From Mariprofundus ferrooxydans PV-1 (GTDB taxonomy: Bacteria; Pseudomonadota; Zetaproteobacteria; Mariprofundales; Mariprofundaceae): DNA of 64,000 nucleotides. Below, one piece after another: positions 35,554 to 45,885 of the stretch. Under the pieces are notes generated by a model. The model made no database searches. It saw only the letters and a program-made list of their open reading frames with translations, and was not told where the DNA came from. The first letter of the stretch is position 1. Every line of letters starts with the position of its first letter. Where the stretch lies: NCBI RefSeq assembly GCF_000153765.1, contig NZ_DS022294.1:1300049-1364048 (forward strand), read 5' to 3'. Position numbers and translations under genes: made by a program.

Positions 35554-36816
35554 ATGGACTTAAACAACGTTCTGGGCTTTCCGATTCTGTCCCTGAGTAT
35601 ATTCCTGCCGATGTTTGGTGCGTTGGTGATATGGCTGTTTGTGCGCGGTGATCGGGCTGTGCGCTGGGCTGCGCTGGCTGTGTCGGTTGCAACCTTTATT
35701 GTAACCCTGCCGCTGGCCTTCATGTTCGATAAGAATACGGCACACATGCAGTTTGAAGAGCTGCATCCGTGGATATCCACTTTCCATGTGAATTATCAGC
35801 TGGGCGTTGATGGCATCTCCATGCCGTTTATCATCCTGACCAGTCTGCTGACCATTATCTGTATTATTTCCGCATGGGAGTGCATCCAGACACGTGTGAA
35901 AGAGTACATGCTGGCGTTTCTGGTGCTGGAAACCACGCTGATTGGCGTCTTCTGCGCCCTTGATGCGATCCTGTTCTACTTCTTCTGGGAAGCGATGCTG
36001 ATTCCGATGTATCTGATTATCGGTGTCTGGGGCGGCAAGAACCGCGTCTATGCAACGTTGAAATTCTTCCTTTATACACTGGCCGGTTCCGTACTGATGC
36101 TGATTGCCGTGCTGGCCATGTACTTTAAGGCGGGTCATACATTCAGTCTTCTGGCCTATATGGACTATCCGTTTGATTTCACCTGGCAGTTCTGGATCTG
36201 GATTGCGTTCTTTATTGCCTTTGCCGTGAAGGTGCCGATGTGGCCGGTGCATACCTGGCTACCGGATGCGCATACCGAGGCGCCGACTGCCGGTTCAGTC
36301 ATTCTGGCGGGCATTCTGCTGAAGATGGGTGCATACGGTTTTCTGCGCTTTTCGCTCCCGATTCTGCCGGATGCATCGCAGTATTTTGTACCGTTTATGG
36401 TTATTCTGAGTCTGGTTGCCATCGTCTATATCTCGCTGGTTGCCATGATGCAGACGGATATGAAGCGATTGATTGCCTACTCTTCAATCGCCCATATGGG
36501 CTTTGTCACGCTGGGTACGTTTATGTTCACCCAGGTCGCCCTTGAAGGCGCGCTGTTCGGCATGATCTCACACGGCTTTGTCGCTGCTGCACTCTTCCTC
36601 TGCGTGGGTGTGATGTATGACCGGTTGCATACGCGTGAAATTGCCGCCTACGGAGGCGTGGCGAATGTCATGCCGATTTTTGCAGCTGTCATTATCCTGT
36701 TTGCCATGGCGAATGTGGCACTGCCCGGCGCATCCTCCTTCGTGGCTGAGATTATGGTACTGATCGGCACTTTTGATGCATCGGCAATCACGCAGCGAAT
36801 CTGCCTGTATCGGTGA
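35554..36816 (+). CDS. nuoM: NuoM, N-terminal 420 codons (frameshifted)
   Basis: Proton-pumping antiporter-like subunit of complex I. The frame covers helices 1 to about 12: FFWEAMLIPMYLIIGVWGG with its Glu, HTWLPDAHTEAPTAGSVILAGILLKMGAYGFLRF, and TDMKRLIAYSSIAHMGFVTLG. After IGTFDASAIT the frame turns into QRICLYR and stops at 36816, about 100 residues short of normal NuoM. The missing end lies in another frame directly downstream (next entry). The two frames join by restoring one base near 36795 (for example CAGGCGAAT for CAGCGAAT, giving ITQANLPVSVKW). All upstream motifs are intact, so the lesion is recent or a sequence error. Confidence 0.9.
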   Translation: MDLNNVLGFPILSLSIFLPMFGALVIWLFVRGDRAVRWAALAVSVATFIVTLPLAFMFDKNTAHMQFEELHPWISTFHVNYQLGVDGISMPFIILTSLLTIICIISAWECIQTRVKEYMLAFLVLETTLIGVFCALDAILFYFFWEAMLIPMYLIIGVWGGKNRVYATLKFFLYTLAGSVLMLIAVLAMYFKAGHTFSLLAYMDYPFDFTWQFWIWIAFFIAFAVKVPMWPVHTWLPDAHTEAPTAGSVILAGILLKMGAYGFLRFSLPILPDASQYFVPFMVILSLVAIVYISLVAMMQTDMKRLIAYSSIAHMGFVTLGTFMFTQVALEGALFGMISHGFVAAALFLCVGVMYDRLHTREIAAYGGVANVMPIFAAVIILFAMANVALPGASSFVAEIMVLIGTFDASAITQRICLYR

Positions 36817-37130
36817 AGTGGGTAGCGATTATTGCTACGACCAGCGTGGTGCTCTCGGCATGCTATACCCTGTGGATGTGCAAGCGGGTGGTGTTTGGCG
36901 ATGTGACGAAGGAGTCGGTTGGATCGATGAAGGATATGAGTGTGCGAGAGTTCGGTTACTTCGTGCCGCTTATCATTCTGGTTGCCTGGCTGGGTTTCTA
37001 TCCGACGCCGGTGCTGGATCTGATGCATGAATCGGTGATCCATCTGGTGGCACAGGCATCAACGAGCAAACTGGATGCAGCGGCAGCGCTGGCGCAGACC
37101 GCGCCAATGCTTGATGTTGCACACCACTAA
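36813..37130 (+). CDS. nuoM: NuoM, C-terminal fragment in a shifted frame
   Basis: Encodes the last two membrane helices of NuoM: ATTSVVLSACYTLWMCKRVVFGDV followed by FGYFVPLIILVAWLGFYPTPVLDLMHESV. The frame has no strong ribosome site; the nominal GTG at 36813 sits four bases before the stop of the first part (GTGA), a geometry that would allow re-initiation, but the homologous segment also continues upstream of it (NLPVS). I read it as the broken end of one nuoM gene and not a separate gene. Confidence 0.8.
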   Translation: MKWVAIIATTSVVLSACYTLWMCKRVVFGDVTKESVGSMKDMSVREFGYFVPLIILVAWLGFYPTPVLDLMHESVIHLVAQASTSKLDAAAALAQTAPMLDVAHH

Positions 37131-37155
37131 AGGTTGAAGGAGCAGGATAACTAAG

Positions 37156-38619
37156 ATGGCTAATGTAACCTTTCCATACCCCTTCCCTGAGCATTTGTTT
37201 GCTCTGATGCCGGAGATGTTCGTGGCGGTAATTGCCATGGCGCTGCTATTGCTGGACCTGTTTATTGCCCGTGATAAAAAGGCTGTTACAGCCTATATCG
37301 CCATTGCCACTTCTCTGACGGCCGCGGTGCTTACGGTGCAGGCGATGATGCCTGAGTCTGTTACGGCGTTTTATGGATTTTTTGTTCTCGACCATTTTGC
37401 CGTACTGGCCAAGGTGTTGATCTGTCTGGGTACCGCGTTCGGTATGGTATTGTCGGTCAGCTATATGAAAGAGGAAGAGAATGTCGGCGAATTTTATGTA
37501 CTGATGCTGTTTTCAATGTTGGGCATGATGCTGATGGTGTCGGCGACCAACTTTATTACCATGTATCTGGGGCTGGAGCTGATGGCCTTGTGTATCTATG
37601 TGCTGGTCGGCTACCAACGGGATGTGCTGCGCTCCAATGAGGCTGCGCTGAAATACTTTATCCTCGGTGCGCTGTCATCATGCATGCTGCTCTATGGCGT
37701 TACGTTCTTTTACGGTGTGACCGGCAGCTTCGACTTTATTGCCATCGGTAAGGGACTTGCCGCAGCCGGTAGCGGCTCCCATACAGCAGTGATGCTGGGT
37801 CTGGTGTTTATTGTGGCCGGTCTGGCGTTCAAGGTCTCTATGGCGCCATTCCACATGTGGACGCCGGATGCGTATGAAGGAGCTCCGACATCCATTACCG
37901 CGTTTATGTCGGTTGCGCCGAAGGTGGCCGGCTTTGTTGTCTTTATCCGCATACTGGTCGATGCGATGCCGGCATTGCAGCATGAGTACACCATGATCCT
38001 GACTGCGATGGCGGTGCTGACGATGGCTGTCGGTAATCTCGGCGCGATTGCCCAGCGTAATATCAAACGAATGCTGGCATATTCAACCATCGGCCATGTC
38101 GGTTTTGTCATGCTCGGTCTGATTGCTGCCAATAGCGAAGGCTATGCAGGCATTATGGTCTACCTGACGATTTACCTGTTCATGACCATGGGAGCATTCG
38201 CAGTCATCATTCTGATGCGCCGGGAAGGCATCCAGGGAGAGCTGCTGGACGATTTTGCCGGCCTCTCCAGGGTTCGTCCGGGTTATGCGCTGGCGATGGG
38301 ACTGCTGCTCTTCTCGCTGGCAGGCATTCCGTTTCTGGGCGGCTTCTGGGCCAAATATGTTGTGTTTATGGCTGCCGTTCAGGCAGGGCACCTCTATCTG
38401 GTGCTGTATGCACTGCTGTTTTCGGCCGTGGGCGCGTTTTATTATATTCGTGTGATCAAATACATCTATTTTGACGAAGAGAAGGTGGCCTTCAACTTCG
38501 ATGAAAGCAGATTGATGCAGGCAACCGTGGTCGTCATGACGATTGCGGTAGTTGCGCTGGGCTTCTATCCCGACCCGCTGATGGATCTGTGCAGGCAGGC
38601 TGTGGCAGGCCTGATCTGA
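37156..38619 (+). CDS. nuoN: NADH-quinone oxidoreductase subunit N
   Basis: Third antiporter-like pump subunit and last gene of the operon. 487 residues, about 14 helices. YLGLELMALCIYVLVGYQR (with the key Glu), MAPFHMWTPDAYEGAPTSITAFMSVAPKVAGFV, and NIKRMLAYSTIGHVGFVMLG identify NuoN. No intrinsic terminator follows clearly; the atp promoter starts 46 bp after its stop, so read-through into atp is possible. Confidence 0.96.
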   Translation: MANVTFPYPFPEHLFALMPEMFVAVIAMALLLLDLFIARDKKAVTAYIAIATSLTAAVLTVQAMMPESVTAFYGFFVLDHFAVLAKVLICLGTAFGMVLSVSYMKEEENVGEFYVLMLFSMLGMMLMVSATNFITMYLGLELMALCIYVLVGYQRDVLRSNEAALKYFILGALSSCMLLYGVTFFYGVTGSFDFIAIGKGLAAAGSGSHTAVMLGLVFIVAGLAFKVSMAPFHMWTPDAYEGAPTSITAFMSVAPKVAGFVVFIRILVDAMPALQHEYTMILTAMAVLTMAVGNLGAIAQRNIKRMLAYSTIGHVGFVMLGLIAANSEGYAGIMVYLTIYLFMTMGAFAVIILMRREGIQGELLDDFAGLSRVRPGYALAMGLLLFSLAGIPFLGGFWAKYVVFMAAVQAGHLYLVLYALLFSAVGAFYYIRVIKYIYFDEEKVAFNFDESRLMQATVVVMTIAVVALGFYPDPLMDLCRQAVAGLI

Positions 38620-38665
38620 CGTGCCGGTCTGCTTTGTTAAAATATAGTGAATGCGCAATTGACGC

Positions 38666-38694
38666 TTGAAAGTGACGCCGCACATTGCTACAAT
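38666..38694 (+). promoter_or_regulatory. Promoter of the atp operon
   Basis: TTGAAA, exactly 17 bases, TACAAT, 72 bp before the atpI start. Good match to the sigma-70 consensus in the only sizeable gap between nuoN and atpI. Confidence 0.65.
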
Positions 38695-38766
38695 GCGCCA
38701 CGCTGTAAAAGAGGGGATTCACTTCGACCTTATTGAACATCCCGGGCAGGTAATGGTGGTGGTTCA

Positions 38767-39129
38767 ATGAGTGAGTATAGCAGCATCGTCCGATATCAGG
38801 TTGGTGCGGGCATCGTTCTGATGGCGGTGTTCATATTGCTGGGTAAATACACTCTGGGTGCTTCATGTTTGTTTGGTGCATTGCTGATGGCAGCCGGTTC
38901 CTGGGAGCTGGCCAGAAGAGTGGTAGCGTCCGGCGGACTTGATGCTGATGGTTTACAGGTCTCACTGTACAAAGGTGCGGCTATAAGGTTTGTGCTGATC
39001 CTCATCGGATTGGCGGCAGGCTTTCTGCTGGGGCTTAATTTACCGGCGATTGCTGGCGGCATGTTTGCCGCTCAGGTATTATTTTACGTAGTGTCGCTGA
39101 GGCGGTTTGGCTCAGAGGCGAGGGACTAA
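38767..39129 (+). CDS. atpI: ATP synthase-associated protein I
   Basis: Small membrane protein of the AtpI/UncI type, thought to help assemble the c-ring. 120 residues, four hydrophobic segments (about 12-30, 33-50, 70-88, 92-110). Sequence conservation of this family is low; the call rests on size, topology and its place 11 bp before atpB. First gene of the atp operon. Confidence 0.8.
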   Translation: MSEYSSIVRYQVGAGIVLMAVFILLGKYTLGASCLFGALLMAAGSWELARRVVASGGLDADGLQVSLYKGAAIRFVLILIGLAAGFLLGLNLPAIAGGMFAAQVLFYVVSLRRFGSEARD

Positions 39130-39140
39130 GGGAGATCACC

Positions 39141-40010
39141 TTGGCTGGACAAGAACATAGCGGCGGAATCGCAGAGCATCTGCAGTATTGGTCATACTCT
39201 TTTGATGACAGTAATCCGTTTATGCAGATTCATCTGGACACCATGCTGCTGACGACGCTTATTGCGGTTGGCCTGATCTCGTTTTCACTGTGGTTGCGCG
39301 GCAAGTTGGTTGAAGGCGCTCCAACAGGTATTCAGAACTTCATGGAGTCGGTGATTGAGTTTATCAACCAGACCGTGAAGGATAACTTCTCGGTGAATAA
39401 CCCGCTGATTGCACCGCTGGCCATGACCATCTTCGTGTTTATCCTGCTGTGTAACTCGCTGGATATTCTGCCTGCATATCTGATGCATCATGTTGCCGGC
39501 CTGTTTGGTCTGCATACATTCCGTCAGGTGCCGACCAACGATCTGAATTTGCCTGCAGCCATGGCTGTGTCCGTGTTCCTGCTGGTGCTCTATTACGAAT
39601 TCAAGCTCAAGCCCGGCCACTTCCTCAAGGAGCTGTTGCTGCAGCCATTTGCGGCGCTTCTGCTTGATTCGAAGAATCCGATTGTTAAGTTGCTCGGCGT
39701 AATTCTGATTCCGCTGAATCTCACATTGAAGCTGATTGAGGAGTTTGCCAAGCCACTCTCCCTCTCCTTCCGACTGTTCGGCAACATGTTTGCCGGTGAA
39801 GTTATTTTTCTGCTCATTGCCTCGCTGCTGCTGGTCGGCAGCGTTGATGACCTGTCCTCTGTGGGTGGTGTTGTCTCCGGGGCTATGGGGCTACTCGTAG
39901 GTCTAGGCTGGTCGTTGTTTCATATGTTTATCGGTCTGCTGCAGGCGTTTATCTTTATGATTCTATCGGTTGTGTATCTGTCTATCGCACATCAGCCGGT
40001 TGAGCATTAA
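39141..40010 (+). CDS. atpB: ATP synthase subunit a
   Basis: Fo stator subunit forming the proton half-channels. 289 residues from TTG, with GGGAG 7 bases upstream. The hallmark helix AKPLSLSFRLFGNMFAGEVIF contains the essential Arg, and the last helix GWSLFHMFIGLLQAFIFMILSVVYLSIAH the Gln/His residues facing the c-ring. Length is typical. Confidence 0.96.
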   Translation: MAGQEHSGGIAEHLQYWSYSFDDSNPFMQIHLDTMLLTTLIAVGLISFSLWLRGKLVEGAPTGIQNFMESVIEFINQTVKDNFSVNNPLIAPLAMTIFVFILLCNSLDILPAYLMHHVAGLFGLHTFRQVPTNDLNLPAAMAVSVFLLVLYYEFKLKPGHFLKELLLQPFAALLLDSKNPIVKLLGVILIPLNLTLKLIEEFAKPLSLSFRLFGNMFAGEVIFLLIASLLLVGSVDDLSSVGGVVSGAMGLLVGLGWSLFHMFIGLLQAFIFMILSVVYLSIAHQPVEH

Positions 40011-40044
40011 AATCTTTATCACAATAGCATAGGAGTACAAAAAA

Positions 40045-40299
40045 ATGGATCCACATACAATCATCATCGCGGCTTCGGCCATCTCAGTTGGCGTCATTCT
40101 GGCGGCAGCAGGACTCGGTTCAGCTATCGGCTGGGGCCTGATCTGCTCCAAGACACTGGAAGGCATTGCACGTCAGCCGGAAATGCGTCCTCAGCTGATG
40201 TTTAACATGTTCATCTTCGCTGGTCTGATGGAATCTTTCCCGTTCATCATCATGGCATTTGCCCTGTGGTTCCTGTTCGCCAATCCGTTCATTGCCTAA
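40045..40299 (+). CDS. atpE: ATP synthase subunit c
   Basis: Proteolipid of the rotor ring. 84 residues, two helices joined by the polar loop ARQPEMRPQ. The ion-binding carboxylate is Glu63 (GLMESFPFI). Position 30, where sodium-type rings keep Gln, is Trp (AIGWG), and the residues after Glu63 lack the Ser-Thr pattern of sodium rings beyond one Ser, so protons are the likely coupling ion. Confidence 0.97.
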   Translation: MDPHTIIIAASAISVGVILAAAGLGSAIGWGLICSKTLEGIARQPEMRPQLMFNMFIFAGLMESFPFIIMAFALWFLFANPFIA

Positions 40300-40337
40300 G
40301 GATCGATTGCGTCGAATAAAATTAGTGGGGAATTTTC

Positions 40338-40820
40338 ATGAGTATTGATCTTACATTTATAGCCCAGATTATCGTCTTCATTCTGATGGTTGTCGTTCTG
40401 TGGAAGCTGCTTTATGCACCGCTGAACGAAGCCATGGAGGCTCGCACCAAAAAGATTGAAAGCGGGCTGGCTGCAGCGGAGGCCGGAGTCGCGGCTCAGG
40501 CTAATGCCGAAGCTTTGATCACTGCTCAGCTGAATGAGGCCAAGAGCAAGGCGCATGAAATCATAGCTGCGGCAGAGAAACGTGCTGTCGAGGTTAATGA
40601 AGAGGCGCTGAACAAGTCTCGTCGTGAAGCCGAGCAGATTCTGGACAATGCCCGCGAAGAGGTTGGTGCCGAGCTGGAACGTGCACGTCAATCACTGCGT
40701 CAGGAAATTGCAGGGATTGCCATGCAGGCTGCCGAGAAGGTGGTTGAGGCTGAGCTGGATGCCAAGCGTCATGCCAAGATGATCGAGGCAATTATTGAAG
40801 AAGGCCTGGGCGCAGCATGA
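40338..40820 (+). CDS. atpF: ATP synthase subunit b
   Basis: Peripheral stalk. 160 residues: one N-terminal membrane helix (about 6-26) and a long charged coiled coil with heptad Ala/Glu/Arg pattern. Only one b gene is present (no b'), as in non-photosynthetic proteobacteria. Stop overlaps the atpH ATG. Confidence 0.95.
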   Translation: MSIDLTFIAQIIVFILMVVVLWKLLYAPLNEAMEARTKKIESGLAAAEAGVAAQANAEALITAQLNEAKSKAHEIIAAAEKRAVEVNEEALNKSRREAEQILDNAREEVGAELERARQSLRQEIAGIAMQAAEKVVEAELDAKRHAKMIEAIIEEGLGAA

Positions 40821-41338
40821 GCACACTGGCCATATCCCGCCGTTATGCGCAGGCATTGTTCGAGCTGATTCAGGAAGGATCGGATCTGGCCGAGGGTTTG
40901 TCTAAGCTGGCGGCTGTTGCCTCTGTAGAAGAGGTGCGTCAGACGCTGGTTACGCCAAGCATTGCTGCTGAGGTCAAGATTGCCATACTTGATAAAGTGT
41001 GTGGCGGTCTCTCCGCAGAGCTTGGTCGCCTGCTGACGCTGCTCGGAAGCAAAAATAAATTAGAGCTGCTGCCTGAAATCAACGCCATGGTTGAGCAGCT
41101 GATTCGTGATAGCGAAAGTGAAATCAGTGCGGTAGTGACATCTGCGGTCAAGCTTACAGCCAAGACACAGAGTGACATTACAGCTGCGCTGACCAAGCAG
41201 TCGGGCCGCAAGGTCAGGCTCGAGACAGCACTCGATGCATCACTGCTGGGCGGCATTGTCGTGCATATTGGTGATCGACAGATTGACTACTCAGTGCGTA
41301 GTCGACTCGAATCCATGCGCAAGACGATGGCCGGCTAA
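40817..41338 (+). CDS. atpH: ATP synthase subunit delta
   Basis: Connects the b-stalk to the top of F1. 173 residues with the N-terminal helical domain ([16 protein letters not shown]) and the C-terminal motif [33 protein letters not shown] overlap with atpF. Confidence 0.95.
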   Translation: MSTLAISRRYAQALFELIQEGSDLAEGLSKLAAVASVEEVRQTLVTPSIAAEVKIAILDKVCGGLSAELGRLLTLLGSKNKLELLPEINAMVEQLIRDSESEISAVVTSAVKLTAKTQSDITAALTKQSGRKVRLETALDASLLGGIVVHIGDRQIDYSVRSRLESMRKTMAG

Positions 41339-41382
41339 AGCCGTTTACAGTACATCAAGTACACAGAATACAGAGGTTGAAT

Positions 41383-42924
41383 ATGAAACTGGACACAACA
41401 GAAATCAGTTCGATTATCAAGGAACAGATCAAGGGCTTTGAAAGCGCTGCGGCAGATGCAAATGTCGGTACGATTGTATCCGTTGGTGACGGCGTAGCTT
41501 TGATCCACGGCCTTTCCGGCGCGATGGCCGGCGAGCTTCTTGATTTTCCGGGCGACACACGCGGTATTGTGCTGAACCTGGAAGAGGACAGCGTGGGTGC
41601 GGTCATTTTCGGTGAATATACGCATCTCTCCGAAGGCGATCAGGTTAAGTGCACAGGTCGCATCTTCGAGGTTCCTGTCGGTCCTGAGCTGAAAGGTCGC
41701 GTAGTCAATGCACTGGGCGAGCCTATTGACGGTAAAGGTCCGGTTAACGCTACGGCCACAGATATGGTTGAGAAAGTGGCACCTGGCGTGATCTGGCGTA
41801 AGAGTGTTGATCAGCCGATGGCTACAGGCATCAAGGCTGTTGATGCCATGATCCCGGTCGGTCGCGGACAGCGCGAGCTGATTATTGGTGATCGCCAGAC
41901 CGGCAAAACAGCGATTGCGCTGGATACGATTATTAACCAGAAGGATACCGGCGTTACCTGTATCTACGTTGCGATCGGCCAGAAGGCATCCAGCGTTGCT
42001 ACTGTTGTACGTACACTCAAAGAGCATGGCGCACTGGATCATACCATTATCGTCTCTGCTTCTGCCTCCGAGTCTGCAGCACTGCAGTATCTGGCACCTT
42101 ATGCCGGCTGCACCATGGGTGAGTATTTCCGCGATCGCGGCGAAGATGCGCTGATTGTATATGATGATCTGACCAAGCAGGCATGGGCCTATCGTCAGGT
42201 GTCACTGATTCTGCGCCGTCCTCCGGGCCGTGAAGCTTATCCGGGCGATGTATTCTATCTGCACTCGCGTCTGTTGGAGCGTGCTTCCCGCGTAAACGAA
42301 GAGTTCGTCAAGGAATTCACCAAGGGTGAAGTGGAAGGCAAGACCGGTTCTCTGACCGCACTGCCTATCATTGAGACTCAGGAAGGCGATGTTTCCGCAT
42401 TCGTTCCTACCAACGTGATTTCCATTACCGATGGTCAGATCTTCCTGGAAACCGGCCTGTTTAACTCCGGCCAGCGTCCTGCAGTTAACGTGGGTCTCTC
42501 CGTATCCCGTGTGGGTGGTGCGGCACAGACCAAGGCTGTGAAGAAGGTCGGCGGCGGTCTGCGTCTGGATCTGGCACAGTATCGTGAGCTGGCAGCATTT
42601 GCGCAGTTTGCTTCTGATCTGGATGCGGCTACTCGTGGCCAGATTGAACGCGGCAAGCGCGGTATGGAAGCTCTGAAACAGTCTGAGAACAATCCGATGA
42701 GTGTTGCTGAAATCACAGCTGTTCTGCATGCGTTGAACAATGGCGATCTGGATGATGTTGATGTTGCACGTGTTACAGCTTTTGAAAAAGCATATATCGC
42801 ACACCTGAAATCCGGGCATGCTGATCTGATTAACGAGCTGAACGAGAAAGCTGCTTTGAGTGATCAGATTGTGGAGTCACTAAATAACGCCATGGCCGAG
42901 TTCAAGGCCACCGGCACATACTAA
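41383..42924 (+). CDS. atpA: ATP synthase subunit alpha
   Basis: Non-catalytic nucleotide-binding F1 subunit. 513 residues from [15 protein letters not shown] (GAGG upstream); a TTG two codons earlier is not needed. Walker [14 protein letters not shown] at 169-181, the alpha signature [27 protein letters not shown], and intact C-terminal helical domain. Confidence 0.98.
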   Translation: MKLDTTEISSIIKEQIKGFESAAADANVGTIVSVGDGVALIHGLSGAMAGELLDFPGDTRGIVLNLEEDSVGAVIFGEYTHLSEGDQVKCTGRIFEVPVGPELKGRVVNALGEPIDGKGPVNATATDMVEKVAPGVIWRKSVDQPMATGIKAVDAMIPVGRGQRELIIGDRQTGKTAIALDTIINQKDTGVTCIYVAIGQKASSVATVVRTLKEHGALDHTIIVSASASESAALQYLAPYAGCTMGEYFRDRGEDALIVYDDLTKQAWAYRQVSLILRRPPGREAYPGDVFYLHSRLLERASRVNEEFVKEFTKGEVEGKTGSLTALPIIETQEGDVSAFVPTNVISITDGQIFLETGLFNSGQRPAVNVGLSVSRVGGAAQTKAVKKVGGGLRLDLAQYRELAAFAQFASDLDAATRGQIERGKRGMEALKQSENNPMSVAEITAVLHALNNGDLDDVDVARVTAFEKAYIAHLKSGHADLINELNEKAALSDQIVESLNNAMAEFKATGTY

Positions 42925-42934
42925 GGAGTCTGAC

Positions 42935-43789
42935 GTGGCTTCTGCCAAGGAAATTAGGGGTCAAATCAAAGCGATCCAAAACACGGCCAAGATCACCAAG
43001 GCCATGGAAATGGTTGCTGCGAGCAAGATGCGCAAGGCTCAGGATCGTGTGACTGCCGGGCGTGCATATGCCGAAGGCATCAAGCGCGTAGTTGCCAACC
43101 TGATGCAGGCGCATCCTGAATATAAGCACCCCTTCGTTGTTCAGCGGGAGCAGGTTAAGCGCGTTGGGCTTATTCTGATTAATACGGATAAGGGCCTTTG
43201 CGGCGGTCTGAATACAAATGCTCAGCGACTTGCGCTGAACATCGTCAAGGACTCCGAGGTTGAGGTTGAGGCGTACACTATCGGTCGTCGTGCCGGTCAG
43301 TTTATGCGCAAGATTGTTGATGATCTGCGTGCTTCAGAGGATGAGGTCGCTGACGCGGTAGAACTCGGTGATATCCTTGGTGTGGTGTCCGTCGCGATGG
43401 ATCGCTATGTCAAGGGTGAAGTGGATGAGGTCTCGCTGGTATTTACCGAGTTTGTGAACACCATGACACAGACACCGGTCAAGATTCAGTTGCTGCCCTG
43501 CGCTTCTTCGATAGAGCCGAGCCATCCGGGTTATTGGGACTATATCTATGAGCCTGAGAGCAAGGATGTGCTCGATGGTTTGCTGCGCCGTTATGTTGAG
43601 TCGCTGGTCTACCATGGTGTACTGGAAAACAAGGCTTGCGAACATTCGGCCCGAATGATTGCCATGAAGAGTGCTACCGACAATGCCAAGGGCATTGCTC
43701 AGGATTTGAAGATTACATATAACAAGGCTCGCCAGGCCGGCATCACGCAGGAAATCGCAGAGATTTGCTCCGGTGCCGCGGCAGCCTGA
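42935..43789 (+). CDS. atpG: ATP synthase subunit gamma
   Basis: Central rotor shaft of F1. 284 residues from GTG with AAGGAG upstream. N-terminal AKEIRGQIKAIQNTAKITKAMEMVAASKMRKAQ and C-terminal EHSARMIAMKSATDNAKGIAQDLKITYNKARQAGITQEIAEI are the coiled-coil signatures. Confidence 0.97.
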   Translation: MASAKEIRGQIKAIQNTAKITKAMEMVAASKMRKAQDRVTAGRAYAEGIKRVVANLMQAHPEYKHPFVVQREQVKRVGLILINTDKGLCGGLNTNAQRLALNIVKDSEVEVEAYTIGRRAGQFMRKIVDDLRASEDEVADAVELGDILGVVSVAMDRYVKGEVDEVSLVFTEFVNTMTQTPVKIQLLPCASSIEPSHPGYWDYIYEPESKDVLDGLLRRYVESLVYHGVLENKACEHSARMIAMKSATDNAKGIAQDLKITYNKARQAGITQEIAEICSGAAAA

Positions 43790-43792
43790 TAG

Positions 43793-45207
<1,415 letters not shown>

Positions 45208-45208
<1 letters not shown>

Positions 45209-45621
45209 TGTCTGCTAAGATGAGCGTACTGGTCGCGACAGCTGAACGGGAAGTCTATCGCGGTGAATGCAGCTTCCTGGTTGCTCCGGGCGCTGCCGGT
45301 GAATTGGGTATTATGCCCAAGCATACGCCGTTAATTGCACAGCTCTGTGCCGGTGAGCTGCGTATTACCAAGGGCGTGGACGAAATTGATGAGGTCTTCG
45401 TGTCCGGCGGGTTTGTTGAAGTGCAGCCGGATATGGTGACTGTGCTGGCTGATTCAGCTGAACGCGCTATCGATATCGATGAAGCACAGGCACTGGAAGC
45501 AGAGCGCAAGGCCAAGGAAGTGCTGGAAGGCCGGGAAGGCGATGCAGATGTTGCTCTCGCTCAGTCTCAACTGGCTATTACTGTTGCCAGACTCGAGTGG
45601 CTTAAGAAAAAGAAACGCTGA
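45208..45621 (+). CDS. atpC: ATP synthase subunit epsilon
   Basis: Rotor subunit and intrinsic inhibitor of F1. 137 residues: N-terminal beta sandwich (VLVATAEREVYRGECSFLVAPGAAGELGIMPKHTPLIA) and C-terminal two-helix domain. Last gene of atpIBEFHAGDC, followed by a terminator 20 bp on. Confidence 0.95.
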
Positions 45622-45640
45622 TTTATCAGGGTTTAACGTC

Positions 45641-45670
45641 AAAGGGCTGCACATTGTGCGGCCCTTTTTC
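45641..45670 (+). terminator. Intrinsic terminator of the atp operon
   Basis: AAAGGGCTGCAC-ATT-GTGCGGCCCTTT, a 12-bp stem with one G-U pair, followed by TTC; ends a nine-gene operon. Confidence 0.9.
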
Positions 45671-45840
45671 ATTTTGCCTTCAGATAATGCACACGCTTTG
45701 CGACAATCATTGCCTCAAAACGCGATTGCATTATCGTGCCAGCTTAGAGGCGTGCTGTGGCCACTTCAACATAACCACTTCACCGGTTTCGGTGGACACG
45801 ATGATTGAAAACGTCAGGCTGCAATCGTCGGAGATTAATC

Positions 45841-45846
45841 TATAAT
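45841..45846 (+). promoter_or_regulatory. Possible -10 box for glmU-glmS
   Basis: Perfect TATAAT 39 bp before the glmU ATG in a 264-bp gap that otherwise contains only the atp terminator. The -35 at 17 bases (GCTGCA) is poor, so an activator may be needed or the call may be wrong. Confidence 0.35.
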
Positions 45847-45885
45847 CGCCACCATTATTCTGAGTTTGCATCACTGGGAGATCAC

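Noticed and set aside
36780-36816. Programmed frameshift in nuoM
   Set aside because: No slippery heptamer or following stem is visible at the shift; a lost base is simpler.
40045-40299. Sodium-coupled ATP synthase
   Set aside because: Subunit c lacks the Gln of sodium rings (Trp30 instead) and the Ser-Thr pattern beyond Glu63-Ser.
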